A DNA stretch of 64,000 nucleotides, from the NCBI RefSeq assembly GCF_014650755.1, contig NZ_BMVO01000008.1:124001-188000 (forward strand), written 5' to 3'. Source of the DNA: Streptomyces chryseus (lineage in GTDB: Bacteria > Actinomycetota > Actinomycetes > Streptomycetales > Streptomycetaceae). Every line of letters begins with the position of its first letter. The stretch's first letter is position 1. Position numbers and translations under genes: made by a program. Of the stretch, positions 16,977 to 25,030 are shown in pieces. The notes beneath the pieces were generated by a model. That model was not told the origin of the DNA, made no database searches, and saw only the letters and a list, made by a program, of their open reading frames with translations.

Positions 16977-17006
16977 GCCACGTCGATCATGGCTGGAGCC
17001 GTCGTT

Positions 17007-17027
17007 CCGGGCAACCGAGTTACCCGG
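17007..17027 (-). terminator. Hairpin after the 457-aa unknown gene
   Basis: CCGGGCAAC, loop CGA, GTTACCCGG (one mismatch in 9 pairs) lies 16 bases beyond the stop of the minus-strand gene and before the tRNA-like sequence. It is a plausible rho-independent terminator separating the two. Confidence 0.5.
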
Positions 17028-17042
17028 GACCCCGGGCCCCGG

Positions 17043-18416
17043 TCACAGCCACTCGCTCGCCGCCGCACGTTTGCCCTGGCCGGAGAAGACCCCTGCCGAC
17101 CGGAGGGCGCTGGCCACGAGAGGGTCCGCAACGGCGACACCGTGTACGAGTTCGGGCGTCCGGCGGAAGGCGACAGCCTCAGCCGCCGGCCTGGGGGCGG
17201 TCCAGGCGCCGGCGACCGGGTCCACCCGGTACCGGGCGCACACCGCCTCGACCAGCGAGCGTGGGCACTCCTTCTCTCCCCGGAGCACTTCCCAGGGCAG
17301 CGGCAGCTCCGCCCAGATGTAGGTGTCAGGGTGCAATCCACCGCCACTCATGCGGTGCCAGTACGCCACATCGGCAGCCATCAGGCGGGGCACCTTACCC
17401 GGGCAGACCCGGTCCAGTATGTGCTCCTGGCCCAGTTCGGACAGGATCGCGAACCAGTGCGCTCGGGCCGCGTTCCACGCCTGGGCGGCCTGGTTCCACG
17501 TCGACGAGTCGTCGCCGCGGCGCACGATCATCGTGTCGCGCTCCAGCGGGTGCCGATTCCAGGCGGCCTCCAGCAGTTCCGCCACCTCGCGCAGGAAGCC
17601 GTTCCAGCGGACCAGCAGTCGGGTGAGGTCCTCGTCGGACACCGCGACCAGCACCTCCGACGTGGGATGCACATGCGCGACCGCGTACCAGCAGGTTCGC
17701 TCGGGCCGCGCCCGCAGGCGCTCGAACAGTGCCTCGGCGACCTCGTCGTAGACCTGGCGCTGGCGCCCGTTGGTGAAGACACTGCGCATGTAGCCCCGCG
17801 CCGTGACGTACGCGATGAACGCGGCCGTGTCCGGGTCGGCGGCGAACAGACCGTACGGCAACGCGTGGGCGAGGGCGCCCTTACCCGTCATGGTCACCTC
17901 GCGGCGGCGCTGCTCGTGGATCAGCCGCGCCAGTTTGGCCTCCATGCGGCGCAGAAGACGGAAGCGCTTGTTGTACTGGCGCTTGGAGACCTCGCCGAGG
18001 CCGGCAGCGGCTCGCTCGGCCCGGTCGAGACGGTCCGTGCCGAAGTCGTTCTGCCCGTACGCGCGGCCTATGGACTCACCCGCACGCCGGATCACGGCCT
18101 CGATCTGGTCCGGATCGTCTCCCGCGCTGTCCGGGAGTTCCGGCACGTCCGCGAACAGGCGTGACGCTCGGGCGAGTTGGCGCTGCGCGCCGACCGGGCG
18201 GGCGAAATCCTCCCGCATGGAGGTGTAGCCGTGCCACAGGTTGCGCAGCGAGTGCTCGGCGGCCTTGGCGAGTGCCGTCTCAGTGGCTGAGTCGAGATCG
18301 GTGCCCTGAGCCGCGTACAGCTCCTGGACAAGCCCGGCTACATCCTCCGGCCGCTTGCGCAGTGTGAGCGAGGCGTGCAGTTCTCGGAGTAGTTGTTCGA
18401 CTCTGGGCGACGGCAT
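17043..18416 (-). CDS. Hypothetical protein, 457 aa
   Basis: I do not recognise the family. The predicted product is a soluble 457-aa protein with no signal peptide or membrane segment. The N-terminal 190 residues are rich in charged helices (ELHASLTLRKRPEDVAGLVQEL, RRAGESIGRAYGQNDFGTDRLDRAERAA). The middle has conserved-looking aromatic stretches (MTGKGALAHALPYGLFAADPDTAAFIAYVTARGYMRS, WNRHPLERDTMIVRRGDDSSTWNQAAQAWNAARAHWFAI). The C terminus carries AYWHRMSGGGLHPDTYIWAELPLPWEVLRGEKECPR. ATG 18416 is used, with GTGAGG just upstream, rather than the longer frame from 18509. It is followed by its own terminator-like hairpin. Confidence 0.7.
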   Translation of the reverse strand: MPSPRVEQLLRELHASLTLRKRPEDVAGLVQELYAAQGTDLDSATETALAKAAEHSLRNLWHGYTSMREDFARPVGAQRQLARASRLFADVPELPDSAGDDPDQIEAVIRRAGESIGRAYGQNDFGTDRLDRAERAAAGLGEVSKRQYNKRFRLLRRMEAKLARLIHEQRRREVTMTGKGALAHALPYGLFAADPDTAAFIAYVTARGYMRSVFTNGRQRQVYDEVAEALFERLRARPERTCWYAVAHVHPTSEVLVAVSDEDLTRLLVRWNGFLREVAELLEAAWNRHPLERDTMIVRRGDDSSTWNQAAQAWNAARAHWFAILSELGQEHILDRVCPGKVPRLMAADVAYWHRMSGGGLHPDTYIWAELPLPWEVLRGEKECPRSLVEAVCARYRVDPVAGAWTAPRPAAEAVAFRRTPELVHGVAVADPLVASALRSAGVFSGQGKRAAASEWL

Positions 18417-18625
18417 GAGCCTCACCCTGCCATTCCCTGACCGAGTGCCCAACCGGATTTCCGCAGGCCGCCGCCACGGGATGGCTCGCCGGACTGCCGC
18501 CCCCGGCACCGCCGCATCCGCCCGTTCGCGAAAGGAGCACGAGCAAGCACATCATCGTCCGTAAGGGCCACTGGGTTGCCCACCAGACGGCCTCCGACGT
18601 CGTCCATGTCGGCGAGAGCGTTTCG

Positions 18626-18967
18626 GTGGCAGTCCTCGACGTCGACCTGGTGAGGGAGCGCGTTGCGCTGTCACTGAAAGCGATGCGACAGGACCCCGTG
18701 CCGCAGCTCCTGCGACAGGTCGGCCAGATCACGCACGGCGTCGTGACCAAGCTCGTACCGTTCGGCGCCATCGTCCGAATCGAAGACCGAGAGGACGGCT
18801 TCGAAGATTTCGCGCACCTCACAGAGCTGGCCGAAGGACACGTGGACCGCCCCGAGGACGTGGTCCAGGTCGGGGACACCCACGCCGTGAAGATCGCGAG
18901 CGTCGACCCTCCTCGGCGTCGGATCACCCTGTCGCACGTGCAGGCTCTCACGCCGGAAGAGCACTGA
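18626..18967 (+). CDS. S1 RNA-binding domain protein, probably 5'-truncated
   Basis: This 113-aa ORF contains one complete S1 (OB-fold) RNA-binding repeat: GQITHGVVTKLVPFGAIVRIEDREDGFEDFAHLTELAEGHVDRPEDVVQVGDTHAVKIASVDPPRRRITLSHVQAL. Before it stands the tail of another repeat, VAVLDVDLVRERVALSLKAMRQDP, and the same frame continues upstream with more S1-like residues (ASDVVHVGESVSV) but no start codon. AAAGGAG at 18531-18537 is a good ribosome site with no ATG or GTG behind it. The gene therefore looks like a 3' piece of a ribosomal-protein-S1-like paralogue that has lost its start; GTG 18626 is the first usable one. Confidence 0.55.
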   Translation: MAVLDVDLVRERVALSLKAMRQDPVPQLLRQVGQITHGVVTKLVPFGAIVRIEDREDGFEDFAHLTELAEGHVDRPEDVVQVGDTHAVKIASVDPPRRRITLSHVQALTPEEH

Positions 18968-19094
18968 CGAACGCGGTCGCCACCTCCGGGTGACGAGCGG
19001 CCGCGCTCTACTCGGCGCAGTGCAGGTGCCAGTTGACACGCCAGTGCTCAGCAGGTGGCGAGGAAGTGCCTGGGAGCCACGTCCTGAGCGGCTT

Positions 19095-19673
19095 TCAGGA
19101 GCGGGCGGCGGTCGCGCAGTCGTTGCCCGTGGGCGTCGTGCCGTTGCTCGGGTCGATCGGCTTGCTTCTGTCGTACGGATCGACCTGGTGGCCCTCGTCG
19201 GCGGGCTGCTTGTCGGCCGTGCCGAAGGGCGGCGCGAAGTAGCCAGTCGGGGCGGAGCAGCCGCCGTTGGTCATGTCGAGCGCGTACGAGACGAGGGACA
19301 TCGTGCCCGGTTCGGTGATGACCTCGGCCGGGTCGTCCCAGCTCGTCACCACCTCGCGCCGCACGATCGTACGGACGACTTCGGCGTCCCGCCCGCCGTC
19401 GCCCGCCGGGGCGAGCGGGTAGACGAAGGTGACGTCCGCCGTCACCTCGACCACCCCTCGTTTCCCTTCCCGGTACGTGAGCCGACCGCGCGTCTTGACC
19501 ACGTCACCGGCCGGCCGGGCGTGCTCCGGCCGGAAGCAGCTGAACATCAGCAGCGGGTCGGTCTCGCGAGCGGGCGCCGTCGGCTCCACGAGGGCCCCGT
19601 CCGTGCCCGTCACCGATTCACGGAAGAACCGTTCCCACTCCTCTTCGGACACGGACGACCCGTCCTGCCCCAC
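19095..19673 (-). CDS. Hypothetical protein, probably truncated secreted/lipoprotein gene
   Basis: This 192-aa product of unknown family has a beta-rich core (GDVVKTRGRLTYREGKRGVVEVTADVTFVYPLAPAG, TIVRREVVTSWDDPAEVITEPGTMSLVSYALDMTNGGC) and a Pro/Asp-rich tail ending NDCATAARS. The two cysteines near the C terminus and the composition suggest an extracytoplasmic protein, but no signal peptide is present: an in-frame TGA lies just upstream of the only start (GTG 19673) and there is no ribosome site. The N-terminal part appears to have been lost; the break lies close to a 7-base tandem repeat at 19724-19758. Confidence 0.5.
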   Translation of the reverse strand: MGQDGSSVSEEEWERFFRESVTGTDGALVEPTAPARETDPLLMFSCFRPEHARPAGDVVKTRGRLTYREGKRGVVEVTADVTFVYPLAPAGDGGRDAEVVRTIVRREVVTSWDDPAEVITEPGTMSLVSYALDMTNGGCSAPTGYFAPPFGTADKQPADEGHQVDPYDRSKPIDPSNGTTPTGNDCATAARS

Positions 19674-19723
19674 CAGCCCGGCTCACACCACACTCCCGTT
19701 CTCGCCCGCTTGCTCGACTCGCT

Positions 19724-19758
19724 CGACGCCCGATGCCCGATGCCCGATGCCCGATGCC
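19724..19758. repeat. Tandem repeat of 7-base CGATGCC
   Basis: Four perfect head-to-tail copies of CGATGCC (19731-19758), preceded by a one-mismatch copy CGACGCC (19724-19730). The array lies between the truncated ORF ending its frame at 19673 and the AraC gene. No function is evident; it may mark slippage at a rearrangement junction. Confidence 0.8.
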
Positions 19759-19821
19759 TCGACCGTGAAGTGTGTCGCTGTCCGCTGCCACGGGCGTAGG
19801 CCTGACATCTGACGGCAGAAA

Positions 19822-20760
19822 CTAGGCCGCCCTGGCCTCCCGGCGGTAGACGCCCGGGGCCCGGCCGTACTCGCGCTTGAAGGCCTTGGCGAAGGCGAAC
19901 TCCGAGCCGTACCCCGTGCGGGCCGCGACCGTCGTCAGGGGCGCGTCGGTCTCGCGCAGCAGGCGGGCGGCGGTCGTCATGCGCCAGCGGGTCAGGTACG
20001 CCATCGGCGGCTCGCCCACCAGCGCGGCGAAGCGCCGTGCGAAGGCGGCTCGCGACAGCCCGGCCCGCCCGGCCAGCGACTCGACGGTCCACTGCGCCGA
20101 GGGGGCCGCGTGGATGGCCGACAGGGCGGGCGCCACCGCCGAGTCGCCCAGGGCCGCGGCCCAGCCCTGCGCGGCGGCCGGCGGCTGGTCGTCCAGCCAG
20201 GCGCGCAGGATGTAGAGGAGCAGCGAGTCGATCAAGGTCGGCACGATGCCGTCCGAGCCGATGCGGGGATTCTCCAGCTCGGTGCCCAGCAGCTGGACCG
20301 CGGCGCTGAGCTCCGGGTGCCGGCCGTGCCGGGTCGGCAGATGGATCACCTCGGGCAACTGACGCACGAGGGGGTGCGGATGCCCCTGGTCGAGGTGGTA
20401 GTTGCCGCACAGCAGGCTGGTCTCGGCGCCCTGGCCGCCGATCGTGACCGCACCGATCGGCGAACCGCCTTGATAGTGCTCGGCCTCGAACTCCTCCGCG
20501 GGTGTGGAGGGGTGGTCGGCGAGGATGTGGCCCCGCCCGTCGCGCAGGAAGATCACATCGCCGGGGTTCAGCGGGATGGGCTTCAGGTGCGGTGAGGCGT
20601 CGGCGAGAGGAACGAGCCAGCACGTTCCGTACAGCACCACATGGAACCCGGCGCCCGCGACCGGTGGCAGGCGCAGGCCCCAGGGGGCGCGGCCGTTGGT
20701 CCGTACGGACGCCGGGTGCCCGGTGCGCATCGAGGCCAGTGCCTCGGTGAGAATGTCCAT
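19822..20760 (-). CDS. AraC-family regulator with cupin-type sensor domain
   Basis: This 312-aa regulator has an N-terminal AraC-type cupin ligand-binding domain (about 1-190, with WGLRLPPVAGAGFHVVLYGTCWL and LNPGDVIFLRDGRGHIL) and a C-terminal double helix-turn-helix (about 205-305: WTVESLAGRAGLSRAAFARRFAALVGEPPMAYLTRWRM and APLTTVAARTGYGSEFAFAKAFKREYGRAPGVYR). It starts 34 bases after the stop of the quinone-oxidoreductase gene on the same strand, so the two are probably cotranscribed and the regulator likely controls that oxidoreductase. Confidence 0.9.
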   Translation of the reverse strand: MDILTEALASMRTGHPASVRTNGRAPWGLRLPPVAGAGFHVVLYGTCWLVPLADASPHLKPIPLNPGDVIFLRDGRGHILADHPSTPAEEFEAEHYQGGSPIGAVTIGGQGAETSLLCGNYHLDQGHPHPLVRQLPEVIHLPTRHGRHPELSAAVQLLGTELENPRIGSDGIVPTLIDSLLLYILRAWLDDQPPAAAQGWAAALGDSAVAPALSAIHAAPSAQWTVESLAGRAGLSRAAFARRFAALVGEPPMAYLTRWRMTTAARLLRETDAPLTTVAARTGYGSEFAFAKAFKREYGRAPGVYRREARAA

Positions 20761-20794
20761 CCGGCCTCGCCCTTCCTGGTGCGGCCCGTCGTGG

Positions 20795-21718
20795 TCAGAC
20801 CGTCAGGACAATCTTCCCCTGTACGTGTCCCGCGGCGACCAGCTCGTGCGCCTTTCCGGCCTCCTCCAGCGGGAAGGTCTCCTCGACGTACGGCCGGACG
20901 CGGCCCGCGTCGATCAGCTCGGCGATCGCTTCGAGCGCCTCCGCGTCCGGTTCGACCAGGATGCCGGCGAAACGCCGGCCGGCCGCCTCGACCCGGGCGG
21001 CGAGCTCCGCGTCATGGTGTTCCAGGATGCTGATGAGCACACCGCCCGGGCGCACCACGCCGAGCGAGAGGTCTCCCTGGGCCAGGGAGTCGAGTACCAC
21101 GTCCGCGTCCTTGACGGCCGTGGTGAAGTCGGTGGTCCGGTAGTCGATGATCTCGTCGGCGCCCAGGCCGGTGAGGAACTCGCGACGGTCCGGGCCGGCG
21201 ACGGCGATCACATGGGCGCCGCGCGCCTTCGCGATCTGCACCGCGAAGTGACCGACACCGCCGGCGGCGCGCTGGATGAGCACCCGGTCACCCTTCGTGA
21301 CGTTCGCCGCTCGCACGAGCCCCTGCCAGGCGGTGAGCGCCGCGAGGGGGACGGCGGCGGCGTGCACGTGGTCGAGCGAGGCGGGCTTGCGGGCCAGGTG
21401 GCTCGACGGGGCGGTGATGTACTCGGCGTAGCCGTTGGCGGCACGCGGGAAGAGCGGCATGCCGTACACCTCGTCGCCCACCTCGAACCCGGCGCCGGGG
21501 CCGGCTTCCTCGACGACTCCGGATATGTCCCAGCCCACGCCGAACGGCGGCTCGCCGAGCAGCGGCAGCGCTCCGGACCGGACGGCCACATCGACCGGGT
21601 TGACCGCAGCGGCGTGGACCTTGACGAGGACCTCGCCAGTCAGCGGCACCGGCCGCTCGGCGTCCACGGTTTCGAGGACCTCGGGGCCGCCGAAGGACTT
21701 CTGGATTACTGCGCGCAC
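20795..21718 (-). CDS. Quinone oxidoreductase-like NADP-dependent MDR protein
   Basis: This 307-aa zinc-independent medium-chain dehydrogenase/reductase resembles NADPH:quinone oxidoreductases. The GroES-like N-terminal part (MRAVIQKSFGGPEVLETVDAERP) is followed by a Rossmann domain with the AGGVGHFAVQIAKARGAHVIAV nucleotide-binding motif (about 145-170). No Cys/His zinc ligands are seen. The GTG at 21718 starts the conserved N terminus and has GGGAGA upstream; the frame extends to 21883 but with non-coding-like residues. It should reduce quinones or enones and forms an operon with the AraC regulator. Confidence 0.88.
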   Translation of the reverse strand: MRAVIQKSFGGPEVLETVDAERPVPLTGEVLVKVHAAAVNPVDVAVRSGALPLLGEPPFGVGWDISGVVEEAGPGAGFEVGDEVYGMPLFPRAANGYAEYITAPSSHLARKPASLDHVHAAAVPLAALTAWQGLVRAANVTKGDRVLIQRAAGGVGHFAVQIAKARGAHVIAVAGPDRREFLTGLGADEIIDYRTTDFTTAVKDADVVLDSLAQGDLSLGVVRPGGVLISILEHHDAELAARVEAAGRRFAGILVEPDAEALEAIAELIDAGRVRPYVEETFPLEEAGKAHELVAAGHVQGKIVLTV

Positions 21719-21839
21719 GGGGTTTCTCCCTGAGAGTCGTCGGGCCGCTGTCCGGCCCGTCCTGCTGTGTGCTCTCGACTCTAGGGAGATCGAATGAGCC
21801 GCAGAATAGCCTTCCGTCTCGCCTGCATGTCCCATCGTC

Positions 21840-22118
21840 TTACGGGACGACTCTCGCGGCCATGAGCCATCGCGCGCCGGCACCCGGTGCGGCTGCCGAG
21901 CGGACCATGGCTCGCGTCCCGGGGTGCCACGCCGGGCAGGACACGTCGTCGAGCTCGGCGATTCTCTCGGTCAGCGCCAGGTCGTGCCCGTAGCGCTGAT
22001 GGATGCGGCCGGTGAAGCCCCGGGGCGTCAGCTCGCCGGCCAGCATGCGGCGTGCGAGTATCCGCGCGGCGGCTTCCTGGCCGACTTCGCCGGCGACCGC
22101 GTAGAAGGGCCGGAACAT
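21840..22118 (-). CDS. Small hypothetical protein, 92 aa
   Basis: This short ORF has a natural-looking N-terminal half rich in helical residues (MFRPFYAVAGEVGQEAAARILARRMLAGELTPRGFTGRIHQRYGHDLALTERIAELDDV), reminiscent of small Streptomyces proteins of unknown function. The last 30 residues are Ala/Gly-rich and may reflect a frame change. CAGGGA lies just before the ATG. The identity is unknown and it could be a partial gene. Confidence 0.45.
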   Translation of the reverse strand: MFRPFYAVAGEVGQEAAARILARRMLAGELTPRGFTGRIHQRYGHDLALTERIAELDDVSCPAWHPGTRAMVRSAAAPGAGARWLMAARVVP

Positions 22119-22245
22119 TGTCCCTGACCCGGGCGGACGGCAAGCGCCAGATGTCCGTCGCTGTCAACCTCGCTCGATGGCAGAGGCCGGACTCCTCGGG
22201 GAAGCCGCAGCACCACCCCATCGACGACGGAGCCGTGGTCCCGGC

Positions 22246-22611
22246 CTACTGCGGCTCGACGGCGGGCCCGGTGCCGTCGGGGCCGGTCACGTCGGCGGCG
22301 ATGTTGAAGAAGAGGTCGGTGCCGCTGATCTCCAGCAGCCTGAGCACCTGTGGATGAAGTGGGCCGGCGAGGACCAGGTGCTGGCGGTTGTGGGCCATGA
22401 TCAGCGTGTTGAGCATGGACGAGTCGGCGAAGGAAACTCCGGCCAGATCGACGACGGTCGTCGCGATGCCGTCACGATGCGCGGTGTCCAGTGCTGCGCG
22501 CGCCAGGCCCTCGGAGTCGATGTCGAACTCTCCCGCACAAACGATGACGCGCGTGCCGTTTCTGTCGGGCAGGACCTCCACGCGAGCCGCAGTCCTCGTT
22601 ACCTCGCTCAC
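22246..22611 (-). CDS. STAS-domain anti-sigma-factor antagonist
   Basis: This 121-aa single STAS domain is of the RsbV/BldG/SpoIIAA type. The phosphorylation loop is visible as VDLAGVSFADSSMLNTLIMA, where the Ser after Asp would be phosphorylated by an HATPase kinase and reset by a PP2C phosphatase. Dephosphorylated antagonists of this kind bind anti-sigma kinases and free sigma factors. GTG 22611 follows a GAGGGTGG ribosome site. No kinase, phosphatase or sigma gene is adjacent, so its partners are elsewhere, possibly in the other signalling blocks of this window. Confidence 0.85.
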   Translation of the reverse strand: MSEVTRTAARVEVLPDRNGTRVIVCAGEFDIDSEGLARAALDTAHRDGIATTVVDLAGVSFADSSMLNTLIMAHNRQHLVLAGPLHPQVLRLLEISGTDLFFNIAADVTGPDGTGPAVEPQ

Positions 22612-23070
22612 GTTTCCACCCTCATCACCCGGGAACTTGACCCCGGCGCTCGTGCCGGCCGGGCTCGTCTGCACGCCAGGCACAGCGCCTGGCCGACATT
22701 CGGGGAGATAGATTAGCTTCCCGAGAGACCAAAGGAAAACTGTGGTGGCCGAGATAGGTATGGCGACGGGTCGCAGGGGGTGCCCACACCGTGCGTGCAA
22801 CGCCGACGCCGGGTGAGCCGCGTCAGGAAGGAGGGCCTGCGAGGGCAGCTGCTTCGCCGGTGAGGCCGGCTCCTTCCCCCGCGAGGAATCATCTTCATGA
22901 TCGCCCAGTATCCCCGCGCTCCGACTGCGGCATGGTGCCGGGTGGTGCGGCCCGCCTTCCACATCAGGTGGTGGTGCGAGTGATGTCTTCCCGTCCGGTG
23001 AATCAGCCGCCCACCGTTTCCCGCCGATCTGGCACGTGCTCCGATTCGAAACGGGGGTAGTGGCCAGGGC
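22612..23070. other. 459-base stretch without a recognisable gene
   Basis: Between the divergent STAS and iron-permease-family genes there are only short overlapping ORFs of low-complexity composition on both strands. It presumably holds both promoters; no clear -35/-10 pair, riboswitch or long hairpin was found by eye. Confidence 0.5.
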
Positions 23071-23439
23071 ATGACACTTGAGCATCCCGCTGAGCGCGGT
23101 GGAAACAAGCGCGGGCGCTTCGCGCATCTCGCGGAGAAGTCTTCGAACTTCACGAGCAGCCCCACGTTCTTCGGGCTGTGCCTGCTCCTTGTCGGCATCG
23201 TCATCGGCGCACATGTGGCCAAGGTTCCGATGGCCTGGATGATGCTCGCCGGTGAGTCGATGACCGCGGTGACGTTGCTGCTCCTGGCCCTCCTCAAGAA
23301 CAGCGAACGACGGGCCGAGCACGCCATTCAGCGGAAGCTCGACGCGATCGCCGCCGCTCTGATCGAACTGCAGGAAGGTGAGCCGGGCCCGGCGCAGCGG
23401 GATCTGCAGGAGGCGATACGCGTCGAGGACCAGACGTGA
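23071..23439 (+). CDS. Low-affinity iron permease family membrane protein
   Basis: This 122-aa protein has two transmembrane helices (TFFGLCLLLVGIVIGAHVAKV and AWMMLAGESMTAVTLLLLALL) followed by a cytosolic helix NSERRAEHAIQRKLDAIAAALIEL. The spacing and the final N-x-x-R-x-x-x-AIQ-KLD pattern match the PF04120 (fungal Fet4-related) family, whose bacterial members are of uncertain function. The first part is an Arg/Lys-rich cytosolic tail. The ribosome site is weak (CAGGG). No partner is evident. Confidence 0.7.
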   Translation: MTLEHPAERGGNKRGRFAHLAEKSSNFTSSPTFFGLCLLLVGIVIGAHVAKVPMAWMMLAGESMTAVTLLLLALLKNSERRAEHAIQRKLDAIAAALIELQEGEPGPAQRDLQEAIRVEDQT

Positions 23440-23747
23440 GCGAGGTCGAGGAGCAGACATGACCGAGTCGGCGCACACCAGGATTCTCCTTATGCACCAT
23501 GCGCGTCCACCGCGCTGGGCTCCCCATTGCGGGCACCAGCTTCATCGGGTCCGTCCGACGCACCCAGTCGTCCGGTGGTTCAGCGGACTCGTCCTCCGGG
23601 ACGTGCACAGCACACAATCCCTCCGGCGCCGCCTCCCATGTCTGCATCGCCGTCACCCCGACCGCGCGCCTGCCCACAACGGACACCCTACGGGGACAGC
23701 AACGACCAGCATCCAACGCCGGCTGCAGGACATCCGAAAGACGGGCC
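23440..23747. other. Stretch with doubtful small ORFs
   Basis: On the plus strand an ATG at 23459 has a fair GAGGAG site and opens a 106-codon frame (to 23779), but after some 12 residues it reads as His/Arg/Pro-rich filler. On the minus strand a segment reading MQTWEAAPEGLCAVHVPEDE looks more protein-like but runs antisense into the iron-permease-family gene without a sensible end. Neither is called as a gene. Confidence 0.4.
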
Positions 23748-24962
23748 TCAACTCCCCGGGCTCCCCGGAACGTCTTTGACGAACACGATGCCGTCGCTTC
23801 CGGCCAGATGCGCCGGGTCAAGTGGGGAGTACCCGAACCAGGGCGACACGCGCGCGGCGGGTGGTGTGTCGCCGAGGGCGGTGGCGAGCCGGGTGGCGTC
23901 GACGACGTAATGGCCCTCCGGTAGCGCGTACAGCAGTCCTTCGACGGTGTCCCGTGGCGGAGTGTCGACTCCCTGGTGCCGCATGGTGCCGAGGGCCGTG
24001 GCCAGGAAGGCGTACTCCTTCCCCATCCGGGCGTTCACGAGGGCGCCGGCGCTCCACCACTCCAGCGGTGGCTGGTCCCACATCCGCATCGTGCTCTTGT
24101 CGCGCTGGAGATGGCTGTTGTGGGCGTACACCAGGGTCGGGTTCCGTTCGGCGACGGCGAGGAGGTTGTCGGCCATCATGGAGTCCCGCAGCCCGATCAG
24201 CCGCTCCATGCGGGCCGGTGACGTGTCGGCCATCCAGAAGTGGTAGCGCAGCAGGCCGGTGGCGGTGCGCCCGTACAGGCGCGCCCGGTCCCACGCGTCC
24301 CGCGAGGTCGCCGTGATCAGGTGGGGCGTCTGCGCGTCGAGCAGCGTCACCAGATCGTCGGCGAGCAGCCTCAGTTCCTTGGCCTCGGCCGACTGCCCCG
24401 CGGACCGGGACGGGTCCGTCATCGCGGCGGGATCGGTCCACTGGTCGTCGGCGCCGAGCAGGTGGTCGAGTGTTTGCGCGGCGCAGGGAAGCAGGTCCGC
24501 GTTCACCCGAGCCGCGAGGTAGTCGTGGAGTGCGGTGAGGGCCTGCCGGGGGCTCGCGGCTCCGGTGATCTCCAGCGGGCCGTCGAACCCGGCGAAGCGC
24601 ACCTGCTCGGAGGCGGGCCTTCCGTCGTTGTACGCCCTTGTCCAGCGCACGAGTTCGCGGTTGGCCGCGGACGCGCCGAACCCGTGGCTGAAACCGCGCT
24701 CCATGACTTCGTCGAGGGTGCCCTTGCCCGAGGTGACGTAGCCGTCCACGACCAGGGCCATCATGCAGTCGCTCTCGATCGCGATCGTCCGGTAGCCCTG
24801 CTGCTCGACGAGCTGCCGGAAGAGGTCGTTGCGCAGGTCGAGCAGTGCGTCCTCGCCGTGGGTGGGCTCTCCCAGGGCCAGCAGGCGCGGCTGGTGCGGA
24901 AGGAGCTTCATCACGGCGGCGGCGTCGACGGCATCGGCGGTGTCCTTGATGTCAGTAGCCAT
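23748..24962 (-). CDS. Erythromycin esterase family protein
   Basis: This 404-aa protein belongs to the EreA/EreB/succinoglycan-biosynthesis superfamily. The catalytic signature LLALGEPTHGEDALLDLRN (about residues 29-47) contains the His that acts as general base in macrolide lactone hydrolysis, with further family motifs IAIESDCMMA and LVYAHNSHLQRDKSTM. It may open macrolide or other lactone rings, but many environmental members have unknown substrates. The ATG at 24962 starts inside a palindromic control region shared with a divergent MerR-type regulator, implying inducible expression. Confidence 0.85.
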   Translation of the reverse strand: MATDIKDTADAVDAAAVMKLLPHQPRLLALGEPTHGEDALLDLRNDLFRQLVEQQGYRTIAIESDCMMALVVDGYVTSGKGTLDEVMERGFSHGFGASAANRELVRWTRAYNDGRPASEQVRFAGFDGPLEITGAASPRQALTALHDYLAARVNADLLPCAAQTLDHLLGADDQWTDPAAMTDPSRSAGQSAEAKELRLLADDLVTLLDAQTPHLITATSRDAWDRARLYGRTATGLLRYHFWMADTSPARMERLIGLRDSMMADNLLAVAERNPTLVYAHNSHLQRDKSTMRMWDQPPLEWWSAGALVNARMGKEYAFLATALGTMRHQGVDTPPRDTVEGLLYALPEGHYVVDATRLATALGDTPPAARVSPWFGYSPLDPAHLAGSDGIVFVKDVPGSPGS

Positions 24963-24965
24963 GCC

Positions 24966-25024
24966 TTCAACGGTATCGTTGAACCTTCGGTTGAAACTTG
25001 CAGCTGCAAAGCCCTGTGTATGCT
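24966..25024. promoter_or_regulatory. Divergent control region with two palindromes
   Basis: TTCAACG-GTAT-CGTTGAA (24966-24983) is a perfect 7-bp-arm inverted repeat 3 bases upstream of the esterase ATG, so bound protein would block it. TTGCAGCTGCAA (24998-25009) is a second perfect palindrome. TATGCT (25019-25024) lies 6 bases before the GTG of the regulator, which has no Shine-Dalgarno, so that mRNA looks leaderless. The double-MerR protein is the natural candidate to bind here. Confidence 0.6.
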
Positions 25025-25030
25025 CGACGA

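Noticed and set aside
23459..23779. 106-codon ORF with a GAGGAG site
   Set aside because: Composition turns to His/Arg/Pro filler after about 12 residues and it overlaps the esterase gene's 3' end.
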